Positions 11,118-20,662 of a stretch of 64,000 bases of DNA are shown here, one piece after another. A program made the position numbers and the translations under genes. The stretch is from assembly GCA_905221605.1 (NCBI GenBank), contig CAJNDS010002080.1:302501-366500 (forward strand). The letters run 5' to 3'. This DNA comes from Symbiodinium natans. Lineage: Eukaryota; Sar; Dinophyceae; Suessiales; Symbiodiniaceae. How positions within the stretch are numbered: position 1 is the stretch's first letter; the number at the start of each line of letters is the position of its first letter. The notes beneath the pieces were generated by a model. The model had not been told where the DNA came from, did no database searches, and was given only the letters and a program-made list of their open reading frames with translations.

Positions 11118-11985
11118 CCTTGTGAACCCTCAGCCCTTAACGCCTAACGGCCTTGATTGCAAAGGTCGCTCTTCGATCGCTAAGTCGAACATAAGAATAC
11201 TCTAAACCCTAAACCCCACACCTAGACCTCAAACCCTAGACTCTATCAATTCGGTTCCACGAGCTTGTCAAACCTCAAAGACACCCTAACTGCCCCCCCC
11301 CCCCCCCCCCCCCCGATAAACCCTAAACCCTAAACCCTAAACCCTAAACCCTAAACCCTAAACCCTAAGCCGCCGACCTTGGGGGGTGTCTCCACTTCCA
11401 TCGCAGTTGCAGACTGGGGGGCTGAAGCCTCCTCTGAAAGACCATTTGGGCTCCGGTGGTTTGGGGTTTAGGGTTTAGGTTTAGGGTTTAGGGTTTAGGG
11501 TTTAGGGTTTAGGGTTGAGGGTTTAGCGTTTAGGGTTTAGGGTTTTGGGTTTGGGGTTTGGGTTTGGGGGGGGGGGGGGGGGCTGAGGCCTCCTCTGGAT
11601 TCTTCGCGGCAGTTTAGGCTGCTTTGGGTTGAGGGTTTGGGGTTTGGGGCTGAGGCTTTAGGGCTTGGGGTTTGGGTTTAGGATTTAGGGTTTAGGGTTT
11701 ATAGGGTTTAGGGTTTAGGGTTTAGGGTTGAGGGTTGAGGGTTGAGGGTTTAGTTTTTAGGGTTTAGGGTTTAGGGTTTCTGGTTTAGGTGTTTGAGGTT
11801 CAGGGTTTGGGGTTCAGGGCTTGGTTTAGGGTGGTTTGGGGGTTTGGGGGCTGCGGGGCTTATCTCGTGTTCCTATAGGGTTCAGGGTTTAGGGGAGGTT
11901 TAGATGGGCTTCAGGCAAGTCATCGGCACGAGAATACTCCCAACATCGCCCCATATGGGATCTTCCCGGACATCAGAGTCACTAG
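11118..11985. other. Mixed telomeric arrays and homopolymers
   Basis: Contains a 22-base C run (11293-11314), directly followed by CCCTAAA units (to 11370), then TTTAGGG and TTGAGGG arrays at 11463-11570 and 11680-11790, and a 17-base G run (11566-11582). No coding signal. Confidence 0.6.
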
Positions 11986-12088
11986 ACCCAAGAGTAACCT
12001 AGGTCTTTAAAGGGTGCCCTTTTTGTTTTAAAGGGGATTAGAAGGTACCCTGAAACCTAAAAAAAGGCAATGAGGGCATACTCCGGGT
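11986..12088. mobile_element. MITE-like family B, copy 1
   Basis: Starts ACCCAAGAGTAACCTAGG, has an inner AAGGGTGCCCTTTTTG and GGTACCCT, and ends TACTCCGGGT, an imperfect inverse of the start. Other copies: 13281-13378, 30659-30769 and 62396-62570. About 100 bp, non-coding. Confidence 0.6.
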
Positions 12089-13280
12089 CCTAGGTCAGAT
12101 CCTGAGCAGAATGTTCAAATAACTCTTCCCAACAAAATTCCACCAAAAAAAGTTGGCACCCATGATTTTCTAGAGCAACTCCTAAACCCAAAAAAGCTTA
12201 GTTCAGGGACAAATTCCATAAATCAGATTAGGATCCGAAGTGATTTCCTGAGGGACGTCGGAAGTTGTGGGGGGTTCAGGTGGTTTGGGGCGCACGGCTG
12301 AAAGTTAAAAGTTTCAGGTTTAGGGTTTAGAGTGTTGCTTTTTTGGAAACTCCCCCTTTTAAGCCCTTTAAAACGCCCCTTGTGACTGCCCCCTTCAAAG
12401 CCCCGAAAATTCTGCTATGGAGTTCGCCGACTCCCTAAACCCTAAACCCTAAACCCTAAGCCCTAAACCCTAAACCCTAAACCCTAAACCCTAAACCCTA
12501 AACCCTAAACCCTAAACCCTAGCCCTGCCTCACCACGAGAGGGCTCGTCCGCAGGTCTCTTTCGCTTTGGAGTGACGGGCGCCGCCTGCGTGAAGCGGGC
12601 CGCTTCGGTTTTCAGGGTTTGGCCGTTTAGGGTTTAGGGTTTAGGGTTTAGGGTTTAGGGTTTAGGGTTTAGGGTTTAGGGTTTAGGGTTTACAGGGCTT
12701 GGAAGTTGAGGGCTGTAGGGTTTCGGAAGTGGAGGGTTCAGAGTTTGGCAACCCAAGACTAAGCACTCGAGGCCCACAAGCCCGATTGAACCCTACCAAG
12801 CCTTTGTGCGACACCAAAAGGCCTGCAATGCGATGGCCCTGAAAAGCCTCTAAAAAATATTCCGACATGTGACCCTAAGCCCTAAACCCTAAACCCTAAA
12901 TTAAGCCCTAAACCCTAAACCCTAAACCCTAAACCCTAAACCCTAAACCCTAAACCCTAAACCCTAAACCCTAAACCCTAAACTCAAGAAGGGAAACAGG
13001 TGAAACATCCCTAGGGCCCACCTAGACGAGCAGCCCGATGTAAGCTTTGTCGGGATTCATGCTGCAAGCTTTAGGGTTTAGGGTTTGGGGCTTCCAGTCG
13101 GATTTTGGGGTTTGTGTATAAGTCTGTTCGTTTTGACCCTAAGCCCGGATCCCTAAACCCCAAACCCTGAACCCTAAGCCCGGAGCCCTAAACAAAACAC
13201 CCTCAGCCCTAAACAAAAGCCCTTTATCAACCCTAAACCACATCGCCGGTACTTGCGGGCGATGCCTCTTCGGTATTGTA
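12089..13280. other. Telomeric arrays in both orientations, no gene seen
   Basis: CCCTAAA arrays lie at 12431-12520 and 12872-12985 (about 16 units) and a TTTAGGG array at 12625-12692. The pieces between are non-repetitive and short. The 61-residue minus frame 12683-12868 is partly telomeric and not supported. Confidence 0.6.
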
Positions 13281-13378
13281 ACCCAGGACTAACCTAGGAA
13301 TAAGAAGGGTTCCCTTTTTTGGTTTTAAGGGGATAATAAGGGAACCCCTAAACCTAAAAGGAAAGAAGGGCCTACTCC
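13281..13378. mobile_element. MITE-like family B, copy 2, with 18-bp flanking duplication
   Basis: Starts ACCCAGGACTAACCTAGG and ends GGGCCTACTCC. It is bracketed by the perfect 18-base direct repeat GATGCCTCTTCGGTATTG at 13261-13278 and 13379-13396. This is the cleanest target-site duplication in the window and shows that family B sequences have inserted as units. The duplication is long for a classical MITE, which usually has 2-10 bp. Confidence 0.7.
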
Positions 13379-13396
13379 GATGCCTCTTCGGTATTG

Positions 13397-13621
13397 GGAC
13401 CCTCTTCTTCCTCTGCGTCAGGTGCCGTGGCGGTGGCGGGAGCCTCTTCTTTTCTTGGCATGATGAGGGGCTTAGGGCTTAGGGGTTTGGGAGGTTCGGT
13501 GGCTTGGGGGTTTGTAGAGGCTTAGATGGTTTAGATGGCTTTAGATGGTGTAGGAGTTCAGGTGGCCGAGGATTTTAATTTTTTTGGGATTTGGTTTGTT
13601 TGGCGTGGGGGAGAGATGGGG
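13397..13621. other. Short non-repetitive spacer
   Basis: Non-telomeric sequence with degenerate TTAGATGG repeats at about 13510-13560. Nothing else recognised. Confidence 0.5.
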
Positions 13622-13813
13622 GTTTACGAAAAAAGAAGGGACCCCTAATATATAGTCCCCAAATAGTGGGATTCCCTTACAATAAGGACCCCAATAAGGT
13701 ACCCCTAAACCCTAAACCCTAAACCCTAAACCCTAAACCCTAAACCCTAAACCCTAAACCCTAAACCCTAAACCCCCGAAACCCTGAACCCTAAAGGTAC
13801 CCTAATTTCGGAC
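13622..13813. mobile_element. MITE-like family C, copy 2, split by telomeric array
   Basis: Starts GTTTACGAAAAAAGAAGGG and ends TTTCGGAC. The segment AATAAGGTACC is followed by about 13 CCCTAAA units (13704-13795), and then AAGGTACC appears again before the element resumes with CTAATTTCGG. In the intact copy (20588-20662) this point reads straight through. The 8-base AAGGTACC repeat looks like a duplication made when the array was inserted. Confidence 0.65.
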
Positions 13814-14099
13814 ACCCCCGCATACAAAATGGGTCCACGCCCCACTCCCGCCGCCTCTGCCAAGCCGCCGTGCGGCACGTGGCGTTCGGGGGTGCAGGGC
13901 GCCTGTGACCAGGGCTTCGGGGGTTTAGGGTTTAGGGTTTAGGGTTTAGGGTTTAGGGTTTAGGGTTTAGGGTTTAGGGTTTAGGGTTTAAGGTTTAGAG
14001 TTCAAGGGCTTAACCTAAAGAAGCCTTGTACCTTCAAAAAGGGTACATGTAGCCAACAGCCAAGGTACATCAGCTGCACGGGGCTTGCAAGGGGTGTGA
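13814..14099. repeat. TTTAGGG array and spacer
   Basis: An array of about 10 TTTAGGG units at 13921-13996 follows a GC-rich single-copy piece. No coding signal. Confidence 0.6.
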
Positions 14100-14930
14100 G
14101 TCTACTAGGGTTCTGGGCGTACAAGGTGTATTGTTAGTACTGAACTATGAACTAAGATGGTCAGCGAACTGATTTCTGATCGTTCTGGGTACTCTGAGGC
14201 AAAAGGGATGAAGTAGGAGGGCGAGAGAAGAAACACATGAATCAGAGTTTCCTGTCCCTCTTTTAGGCCCCAAACCGGAGGCTCGATCTTCATGACAAGG
14301 GTTCTGGGCTTGGGTTCTGTGAGGACTATCAAGGGTATCTGTTTCGGAAAAACCCGAAACCATAGATCCTGATCGAAAAGTCAGCCCCACAGCAGTCCAG
14401 TGTCTAGCCGTTCTTGAACTGATCGCGCGGCAAAACCTAGAGGCCACGGCTGGGACATTCATTGAGGGTATGGCTTTTGGGTTTAGGTATCGGTTTCCAA
14501 TAAAAAACCGTACTGCCAAGTCATGGAGCACCAGGGGCACTCTCCAGCCGATGTCAAGCCAAATGCATTGCATCAGCAAGGCAATCAACTCAAGTTATGA
14601 GGATAGAACCGACTCGTATCTGGGGGTATCGCTTTTGGGGTTAAGTATCGTTTTCACAGCAAATGTGCAAATGTCCCCGCCCAAGGCTACTCAGAGAGGC
14701 GCGAGATTTAGCCAGTCGCTCAACTAAGTTCTTTGTACCCAACACTGTGGAGACGCGTATGAACTGCAGAGACGCGTATTTATACATACCCCCTCAAAAG
14801 GGCCCCATTTGCGATGTAGCCTTAGCCATAGCCAAATTTCAGATCAGCCCAGCAGGACATGTACAAGCGCACGGCTGCGACCGGATTGGCCAACACGAAA
14901 TCCGTAGAAGCTCCTGAAACCTCCCTGTGT
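14100..14930. other. Longest non-telomeric host piece; no gene recognised
   Basis: About 830 bp without telomeric arrays. Open frames exist on both strands (14145-14588 minus, 147 residues; 14470-14727 plus), but neither translation shows a family motif, and they overlap antisense. Internal similarity is visible: a GGGTATGGCTTTTGGGTTTA piece near 14467 resembles GGGGGTATCGCTTTTGGGGT near 14621. It may be a decayed gene or repeat. Confidence 0.4.
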
Positions 14931-15378
14931 AGGGTTTAGGGTTAAGGGTTTAGGGTTTAGGGTTATATAAACCTCCCGAAACCCTGAACCCTACACCCTC
15001 AACCCTTTGTACACCTCAAAGTACTAGAAAGCTGCCAACACAACACTGGTAGCGCAAAGCAACAAAACCCAGAATCAAGGGATACTAGGATTCAGGGCTT
15101 AGGGCGTAGAAGCCCCTAAACGCCCTAAACGCCCTAAACGCCCTAAAACCCAGCTCTGTAAACCCTAAGCCGTTTAGGGTCTTAGAAAGGACCTCCCCTA
15201 AGCTTACTGTAAAAAACATGTTGATGTTTGGGGTTTAGGGGTTTTGGGTTTTGGGTTTACGAGGGTTCCCCCCCTGCTGCCCCTCAAAGTACAACCCTGA
15301 AACCCTAAACCCTGAAACCCGAAGCCCTAAACTCCTGAAACCCGAAACCCCTAACACCTAAACCCTAAACCCCAAACC
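14931..15378. other. Degenerate telomeric spacer
   Basis: Scattered single TTTAGGG / CCCTAAA words and a short CGCCCTAAA triplet repeat at 15118-15145. Nothing else seen. Confidence 0.5.
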
Positions 15379-15477
15379 TTATACCAGATATCAGCCTCTT
15401 TAAGTTGGGGCAAATGTCAGGCAAGCAAATTGGCGTCGGAAGTCACGTAGGGAATCGCGTAAATGTTCACGTAAATG

Positions 15478-15590
15478 AATTGGCTCCTGTAAGCAATCAC
15501 GTAAAGATTCACGTAAATTTTCTATCACACAAAACTTTGGGTTATAGAAAATTTGCGTGAACCTTTTCGTGATTGCTTACAGGAGCCAAT
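15478..15590. repeat. Long near-perfect hairpin inside the 2.7-kb element
   Basis: AATTGGCTCCTGTAAGCAATCACG at the left is inverted as CGTGATTGCTTACAGGAGCC at the right, and ACGTAAATTTTCTAT pairs with ATAGAAAATTTGCGT. Arms are about 48 bp with a loop of about 17 bp. It sits 75 bp inside the element's left end and may itself be a nested MITE. Confidence 0.75.
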
Positions 15591-15844
15591 TGATACAAAA
15601 TCGCTTGGTTTTTAAGCCTTAGGCCCGGAGTGGGGGGTGGGGGGGGGAGGGGTGGTGCTGCAATTTAGGAGTTTAATGGCCGCTCTGGGGCGCCCATTAA
15701 ACACAGGGTTGAGGGTTGAGGGTTTAATGACAATCGCCTGGCGGTGGTCATTAAACAAAAGGGTTTGGGGTTTAGGCGTTTCATGGCCATCGCCTGGCGG
15801 TGGTTATTAAACAAAAGGGTTTAGGGTTTAGGCGTTTAATGGCC

Positions 15845-17025
15845 ATCGCCTGGCAGTGGCCATTAAACAGGGTGTCAGGGCTCTTAGACAACCTTGGGTT
15901 TAGATCTCGGGTTTGGGGCTCGGGTTTAGGGTTTAATGGCCATCGCCTGGCGGTGGTCATTAACAAGGTTGGAGGGCCTGCGCTTCGGGGCTGGGGTTTA
16001 GGGTTTCTAGGTGTTTTGGGGTTTAGGCTTCTAGGATCGCCTGACGGTGGTCATTAAACAGTGTCAGGGCTCTTAGCCAACCTTGGGTTTAGGTCTCGGG
16101 TTTAGGAATTTTGGGCTAAGCGGCTTAGGTTTAAGCACTGTTGCTCCATGTCGGCCGCGGTGCGGCTGCTTAGGCTTTAGGGGTTAGGTCCTCCAACCCT
16201 GAACCCTTAAACCCCCTAAACCACCTTAAAAGGGAAAGGGTTTAGGGTTTAATGACCATCGCCTGGCGGTGGTCATTAAAAAGGTTGGTTGGAGGGCTTG
16301 CGCTTCGGGGCTGGGTTTCAGGGTTTACGTCGTTTAGGGTTTAGGGTTTTTGCAGGTGTGTTGCTCTAGGCTGGTGAAACTTGGCTGCGGAGCCACTTTT
16401 CGTGTATCTTGAAGAGTACAAAAAGGGTTGCCCCATCGCCTGGCGGTGGCCATTAAACAGGGTGTCAGGGCTCTTAGACAACCTTGGGTTTAGATCTCGG
16501 GTTTGGGGCTCGGGTTTAGGGTTTAATGGCCATCGCCTGGCGGTGGTCATTAACAAGGTTGGAGGGCCTACGCTTCGGGGCTGGGGTTTAGGGTTTCTAG
16601 GTGTTTTGGGGTTTAGGCTTCTAGGATCGCCTGACGGTGGTCATTAAACAGTGTCAGGGCTCTTAGCCAACCTTGGGTTTAGGTCTCGGGTTTAGGAATT
16701 TTGGGCTAAGCGGCTTAGGTTTAAGCACTGTTGCTCCATGTCGGCCGCGGTGCGGCTGCTTAGGCTTTAGGGGTTAGGTCCTCCAACCCTGAACCCTTAA
16801 ACCCCCTAAACCCACCTTAAAAGGGAAAGGGTTTAGGGTTTAATGACCATCGCCTGGCGGTGGTCATTAAAAAGGTTGGTTGGAGGGCTTGCGCTTCGGG
16901 GCTGGGTTTCAGGGTTTACGTCGTTTAGGGTTTAGGGTTTATGCAGGTGTGTTGCTCTAGGCTGGTGAAACTTGGCTGCGGAGCCACTTTTCGTGTATCT
17001 TGAAGAGTACAAAAAGGGTTGCCCC
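15845..17025. repeat. ~590-bp tandem duplication with ATCGCCTGGCGGTGG motifs
   Basis: Copy 1 (15845-16434) and copy 2 (16435-17025) are almost identical from ATCGCCTGGC to GGGTTGCCCC. Within and before them the word ATCGCCTGGCGGTGGTCATTA recurs about every 100-250 bp, followed by AAC and preceded by TTTAATGGCC or TTTAATGACC. The core GCCTGGCGGTGGC is itself a near-palindrome. Frames open in this part are shadows of the repeat. Confidence 0.8.
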
Positions 17026-17414
17026 AAAACCGTTTAAAACCGTTTTGGAGCGCCCCAGTGTGCCGGCAAAACCGTTTTAAAACCGTTTTTAATAGTTTTG
17101 AATAGTTTTGGATTTTTGACCCCATTTACGGTGCCCCAAAACCGTTTAAAACCGTTTTGCAGCCACCCAAAAAAGCACCATATAGCAACTGCAATGTAAC
17201 CATATGAATGCTTTACAACATCGTGATCATCGTGGCATAAATGGAAGTATGTGGTTATTCCAGATGAAACAGGAGGTGGTCTATGAAGAAACAATTTTAC
17301 TTTCCTCTGAAAGTCGAGACTTTGGTTCTTCGACACAACGAGTTCTGAAACTACTTTTCTCTAATCAACAAATTCCATGGGTGCTACGTTTTACCCATAG
17401 TCTAAGAATCTTTT
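17026..17414. other. AAAACCGTTT repeats and single-copy segment
   Basis: 17026-17160 has several copies of AAAACCGTTTAAAACCGTTT. 17165-17414 is single-copy and open in the plus frame from 17204, but the translation runs into the downstream 140-bp repeats and shows no recognisable domain. Confidence 0.5.
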
Positions 17415-17990
17415 GGCCCACGAAAGTGCGCCAAAGAATGCTGGCGGCCTTCGAAACGAAGGGATGCTCTACGGCGTTATTGAGCCAAAGGGCAACAGAA
17501 ACCTTTGCGCCAGGCATGCGAAAAGCTGGAATCTCCAGCTCCAGGCGCGCTTTTGGCCCGCGAAAGTGCGCCAGGGGATGCTGGCGGCCTTCGAAACGAA
17601 CGGATGCTCTACAGTGTTATAGAGCCAAAGGGCAACAGAAACCTGTGTGCCAGGCATGCAAAAAGCTGGAATCTCCAGCTCCAGGCGCGCTTTTGGCCCG
17701 CGAAAGTGCGCCAGGGGATGCTGGCGGCCTTCGAAACGAAGGGACGCTGTATGGTGGCTCTACCTACACATAGAGCCAAAAGGCCACAGAAACCTCTGTG
17801 CCAGGCGTACGAAAAGCTGGAATCTCCAGCTCCAGGCGCGCTTTTGGCCCGCGAAAGTGTGCCAGGGGATGCCGGCGGCCTTCGAGACGAAGGGGTGCTC
17901 TACGGTGTTGTAGAGCCGAAGGGCAACAGAAACCTTTGTGCCAGGCCTGGGCCTGCAAACCCTGCGCTTCTTTTCGACTTGACCCTAACG
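17415..17990. repeat. Four-unit ~140-bp tandem repeat
   Basis: GGCCCGCGAAAGTGCGCCAG begins units at 17415 (variant), 17555, 17695 and 17846; the third is longer by 11 bp. Each unit also contains CTGGAATCTCCAG, a small palindrome, and CCTTCGAAACGAAGG, another. Long plus-strand frames (17505-18068 and others) exist only because the unit lacks stops in two frames; no protein family is suggested. Confidence 0.75.
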
Positions 17991-18089
17991 ATTTACGTGA
18001 CTTCCGACGTCATTCACTACATAGGTTCCGACGTAATGCCCTACATACTTTTACACATCCTCAGTTAAAGAGGCTGATATCTGGTATAA

Positions 18090-19529
18090 CCCAAACCCTA
18101 AACCCTGATACCCCCAAACCATTAACAAGACATCCCAGAGCCTCGTCGACTGCGGCCGGTTCCTGCGTCGAAAGGCCCTGTGCCTGACAGTTGTTGGGTT
18201 TCTCTGCGGCGCTTATAGGGTCGAGGGTTTACGGCGCTTTGGGTTTTGGGGCATTTAGGGGCTTATAGGGTTTGGGGTCTAGGGGTAGGGCATTAGGACG
18301 TTTAGGGGCTTACAGGGTTTAGGGTTTTAGGGCTTTTAGGGATTCTGAGGTTTAAAGAGCTCAGGCTTTTAGAACACCCAAACCCCAAAACCCTAAGACC
18401 CTAAAACCCTAAACCCCAACACCGCAAAACCCCAAAACCCTGAAACCCTCAAAGCCTAAGAGGGCCTGAGCCTTCACACCCTGAAACCCTTACACCCTAT
18501 AGCCCTGAAACCCTACAACCCTGAAACCTGAAACAACCCTGAAACCCTGACACCCTATAAACGCTATGCCGCTGGGAGATTGCATTTGTTGAGAAGTAAA
18601 AGGAAGAGTCCCTACCTTAATCATTCTATAACCCCTATATATATATATATATGTTTTTTACCTTATATGGTAGTCCCTATATACCCAAGTACCCCCCCCC
18701 CCCCCCCAAATAACCCCTTAATGACCCCTCAGGTCTCTTATAAGGGTCCCTCCCTGAGTCCGTTGAATTTGAGGCATGGGCTTGGGATTGGGATTGGCGT
18801 CTCTGACCGTCGCAGGCTTCCGAAAGCTTCTACAAGCCCTAGAGCCCTGAACCCCTGAGGCCAAAACCCCCCAAAGCCCCTACCCTAAAAGCCCGTAAGG
18901 CCCTTAGAAGCCTACACCCTAAACCCTAAATCCCAAACCCTAAAACATGTGAACCCTACACCCGCTGAAGGTCTCCCTGAATCCCTTATGCCCCAAACCC
19001 TGCAAGCCCTAAACCTGAAACCCCTGAAAGCCCTAAGCCTAAACCCCAAATCCCTGAATGCCCTAAACCCTAAACCCTAAACCCTAAACCCTAAACCCTA
19101 AACCCTAAACCCTAAACCCCCTAAATGCAGGAGGAGACCCACCTCCTGGGCTCTGCTTTCGAGAGACTTCAGGGCGGCCTCGTAGCCTCCCGCAGGCTTT
19201 AGGGTTTAGGGTTTGGGGTTTTCGGGTTTGGGGTTTAGGGTTTGGGGTTTAGGGTTTAGGGTTTGGGGTTTAGGGTTTAGGGGTTTAGGGTTTAGGGTTC
19301 CGGGAGTAAGGTTTTAGGTTTTTTTTGTTTGCTTTTGCCTCTTATTATTATTTTTTTTGGGGCGGGGGGAAGGAGGGAAGGGGGGAAGCGGGAAAGGGGG
19401 AACGGGGCGAAGGGGGATTTTACAAAGATTGTCCTTTAGGATTGTCAGGGTTCAGGGTTCAAGGCTTCAGCAGGGGTCTATGTAGGTACGTAGGCGATTA
19501 AGCTGAGGCTTAAGTAGGGCTAGTTTCGG
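18090..19529. other. Degenerate telomeric mosaic, no gene seen
   Basis: Many single CCCTAAA / CCCTGAAA words (18360-18560, 18900-19120), a TA microsatellite at 18635-18655, a C run of about 17 at 18691-18707, and TTTAGGG / TTTGGGG arrays at 19199-19300. No supported gene. Confidence 0.55.
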
Positions 19530-19668
19530 TTAGGGTTTAGGGTTTAGGGTTTAGGGTTTAGGGTTTAGGGTTTAGGGTTTAGGGTTTAGGGTTTAGGGTT
19601 TAGGGTTTAGGGTTTAGGGTTTAGGGTTTAGGGTTTAGGGTTTAGGGTTTAGGGTTTAGGGTTTAGGG
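19530..19668. repeat. Longest interstitial TTTAGGG array
   Basis: About 19-20 perfect consecutive TTTAGGG units, the longest clean array in the window. It ends in GGGGTTTCAACTTAACC, which is single-copy. Confidence 0.85.
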
Positions 19669-20186
19669 GGTTTCAACTTAACCTTTCAAGGTGGCTTGCG
19701 GTACCTTTTCTGGAAGTCGCTGTGCCGGCGTGAAGATCATCATATGAATCTTCAATTTCTGATCTCGTAGATCGCACCGTTCTTGTTGGCTCCACGGCTT
19801 CCCGATGGCCAGCCATCTTCTGGATGCTTGTGAATTTGGGGCTTAGGGCTTGTAAGGCTTGTGGGCTTAACGTTTAGGGTTTGAAGGTTTGCGGTTTAGG
19901 GTCTGGGTCTGATAGGGGTGTAGGGCTTTGGGCTTAGGGGTTGAATGGTTTGGGGTTCATAGGGCTTGGGGTTTGGCATTTATAAGCTTCAGGTTTGGGA
20001 TTTGGGACTTAGGGTAGAACTCGGGCTTGCCCCGCCCGACCCTACACCAGTCACATGGGGCCTTGTGAAGGGTACCCCTAAGCCCGACACTTTCAACAGC
20101 TTTAGCTTCGGAATTTGATAGTAAGTGCCCCGCCCGCCCCCGAATCCGAACCACAACTGGTTCGCTTTTGGGTTCGGGGGGAATGG

Positions 20187-20187
<1 letters not shown>
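19669..20187. other. Single-copy spacer
   Basis: No telomeric array and no recognised gene. The minus frame 19957-20337 is a proline run produced by the adjacent G tract. Confidence 0.5.

Positions 20188-20223
<36 letters not shown>
20188..20223 (+). repeat. 36-base G homopolymer
   Basis: An uninterrupted run of 36 G, the longest in the window. Exact length may be affected by sequencing error. Other long runs: 4730-4752, 10750-10775, 11293-11314 (C), 24828-24846, 26182-26206, 29317-29336, 54637-54651 and 57007-57025. Confidence 0.8.
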
Positions 20224-20587
20224 CTGGGCGGGGTTCGGGTTCTGCTGAGATGGAATCTGAAGGTCTGTCACTGCTGTTCTTGTTTTGGCATGGGGAGAGA
20301 ACCCCTGAAAGATCGCGTATGGTCTATTTAGGGTCAAGGCTTGACCGAGGGTTAAGGGTTTAGGTGGGTTAGGGTTTAAGGGTTAAGGGTTAAGGGTTTA
20401 GGGTTTAGGGGTTTAGGTGGGTTAGGGTGTAGCGCGAGCCTTCACCGTCTTCCCAGTACTTGGATCCGGAAACGTTCATCACCACCTGCGCCGTTACTGT
20501 CACCTGCACCAAGGCGCTTCTTGATGCTCCCTTGGGAGCTAGAAAAGTTGAGGGTTTAGGGTTTAGGGTTTACGTTTAGGGTTTAGG

Positions 20588-20662
20588 GTTTACGAAAGAA
20601 AGGGACCCCTAAATTAGCCCCCTAATAGTAGACCCCAATAAGGTACCCCTTATTTCGGAAAC
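20588..20662. mobile_element. MITE-like family C, copy 3 (uninterrupted)
   Basis: Runs from GTTTACGAAAGAAAGGGACC to ACCCCTTATTTCGGAAAC with no telomeric insert. It serves as the reference for the interrupted copies at 9854-10015 and 13622-13813. Ends are inverted over about 15 bp. Non-coding. Confidence 0.65.

Larger units (their letters stand above)
15379..18089. mobile_element. 2.7-kb element with 25-bp inverted ends (non-autonomous transposon-like)
   Basis: The left end TTATACCAGATATCAGCC (25 bp in all, 15379-15403) is perfectly inverted at 18065-18089. A second inverted pair, GTCGGAAGTCACGTA near 15436 and TACGTGACTTCCGAC near 17995, lies inside. The interior has a long hairpin, a ~590-bp tandem duplication, AAAACCGTTT repeats and a four-unit 140-bp repeat. 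No transposase was recognised. The ends read TATA-CCAG...CTGG-TATA, so a TA or TATA target duplication is possible. It looks like a composite element mobilised in trans. Confidence 0.6.

Noticed and set aside
17505-18068. 187-residue repeat protein with WNLQLQARFWPAK units
   Set aside because: The 140-bp tandem unit is open in two frames at once, several overlapping versions exist, and no start or domain is supported.
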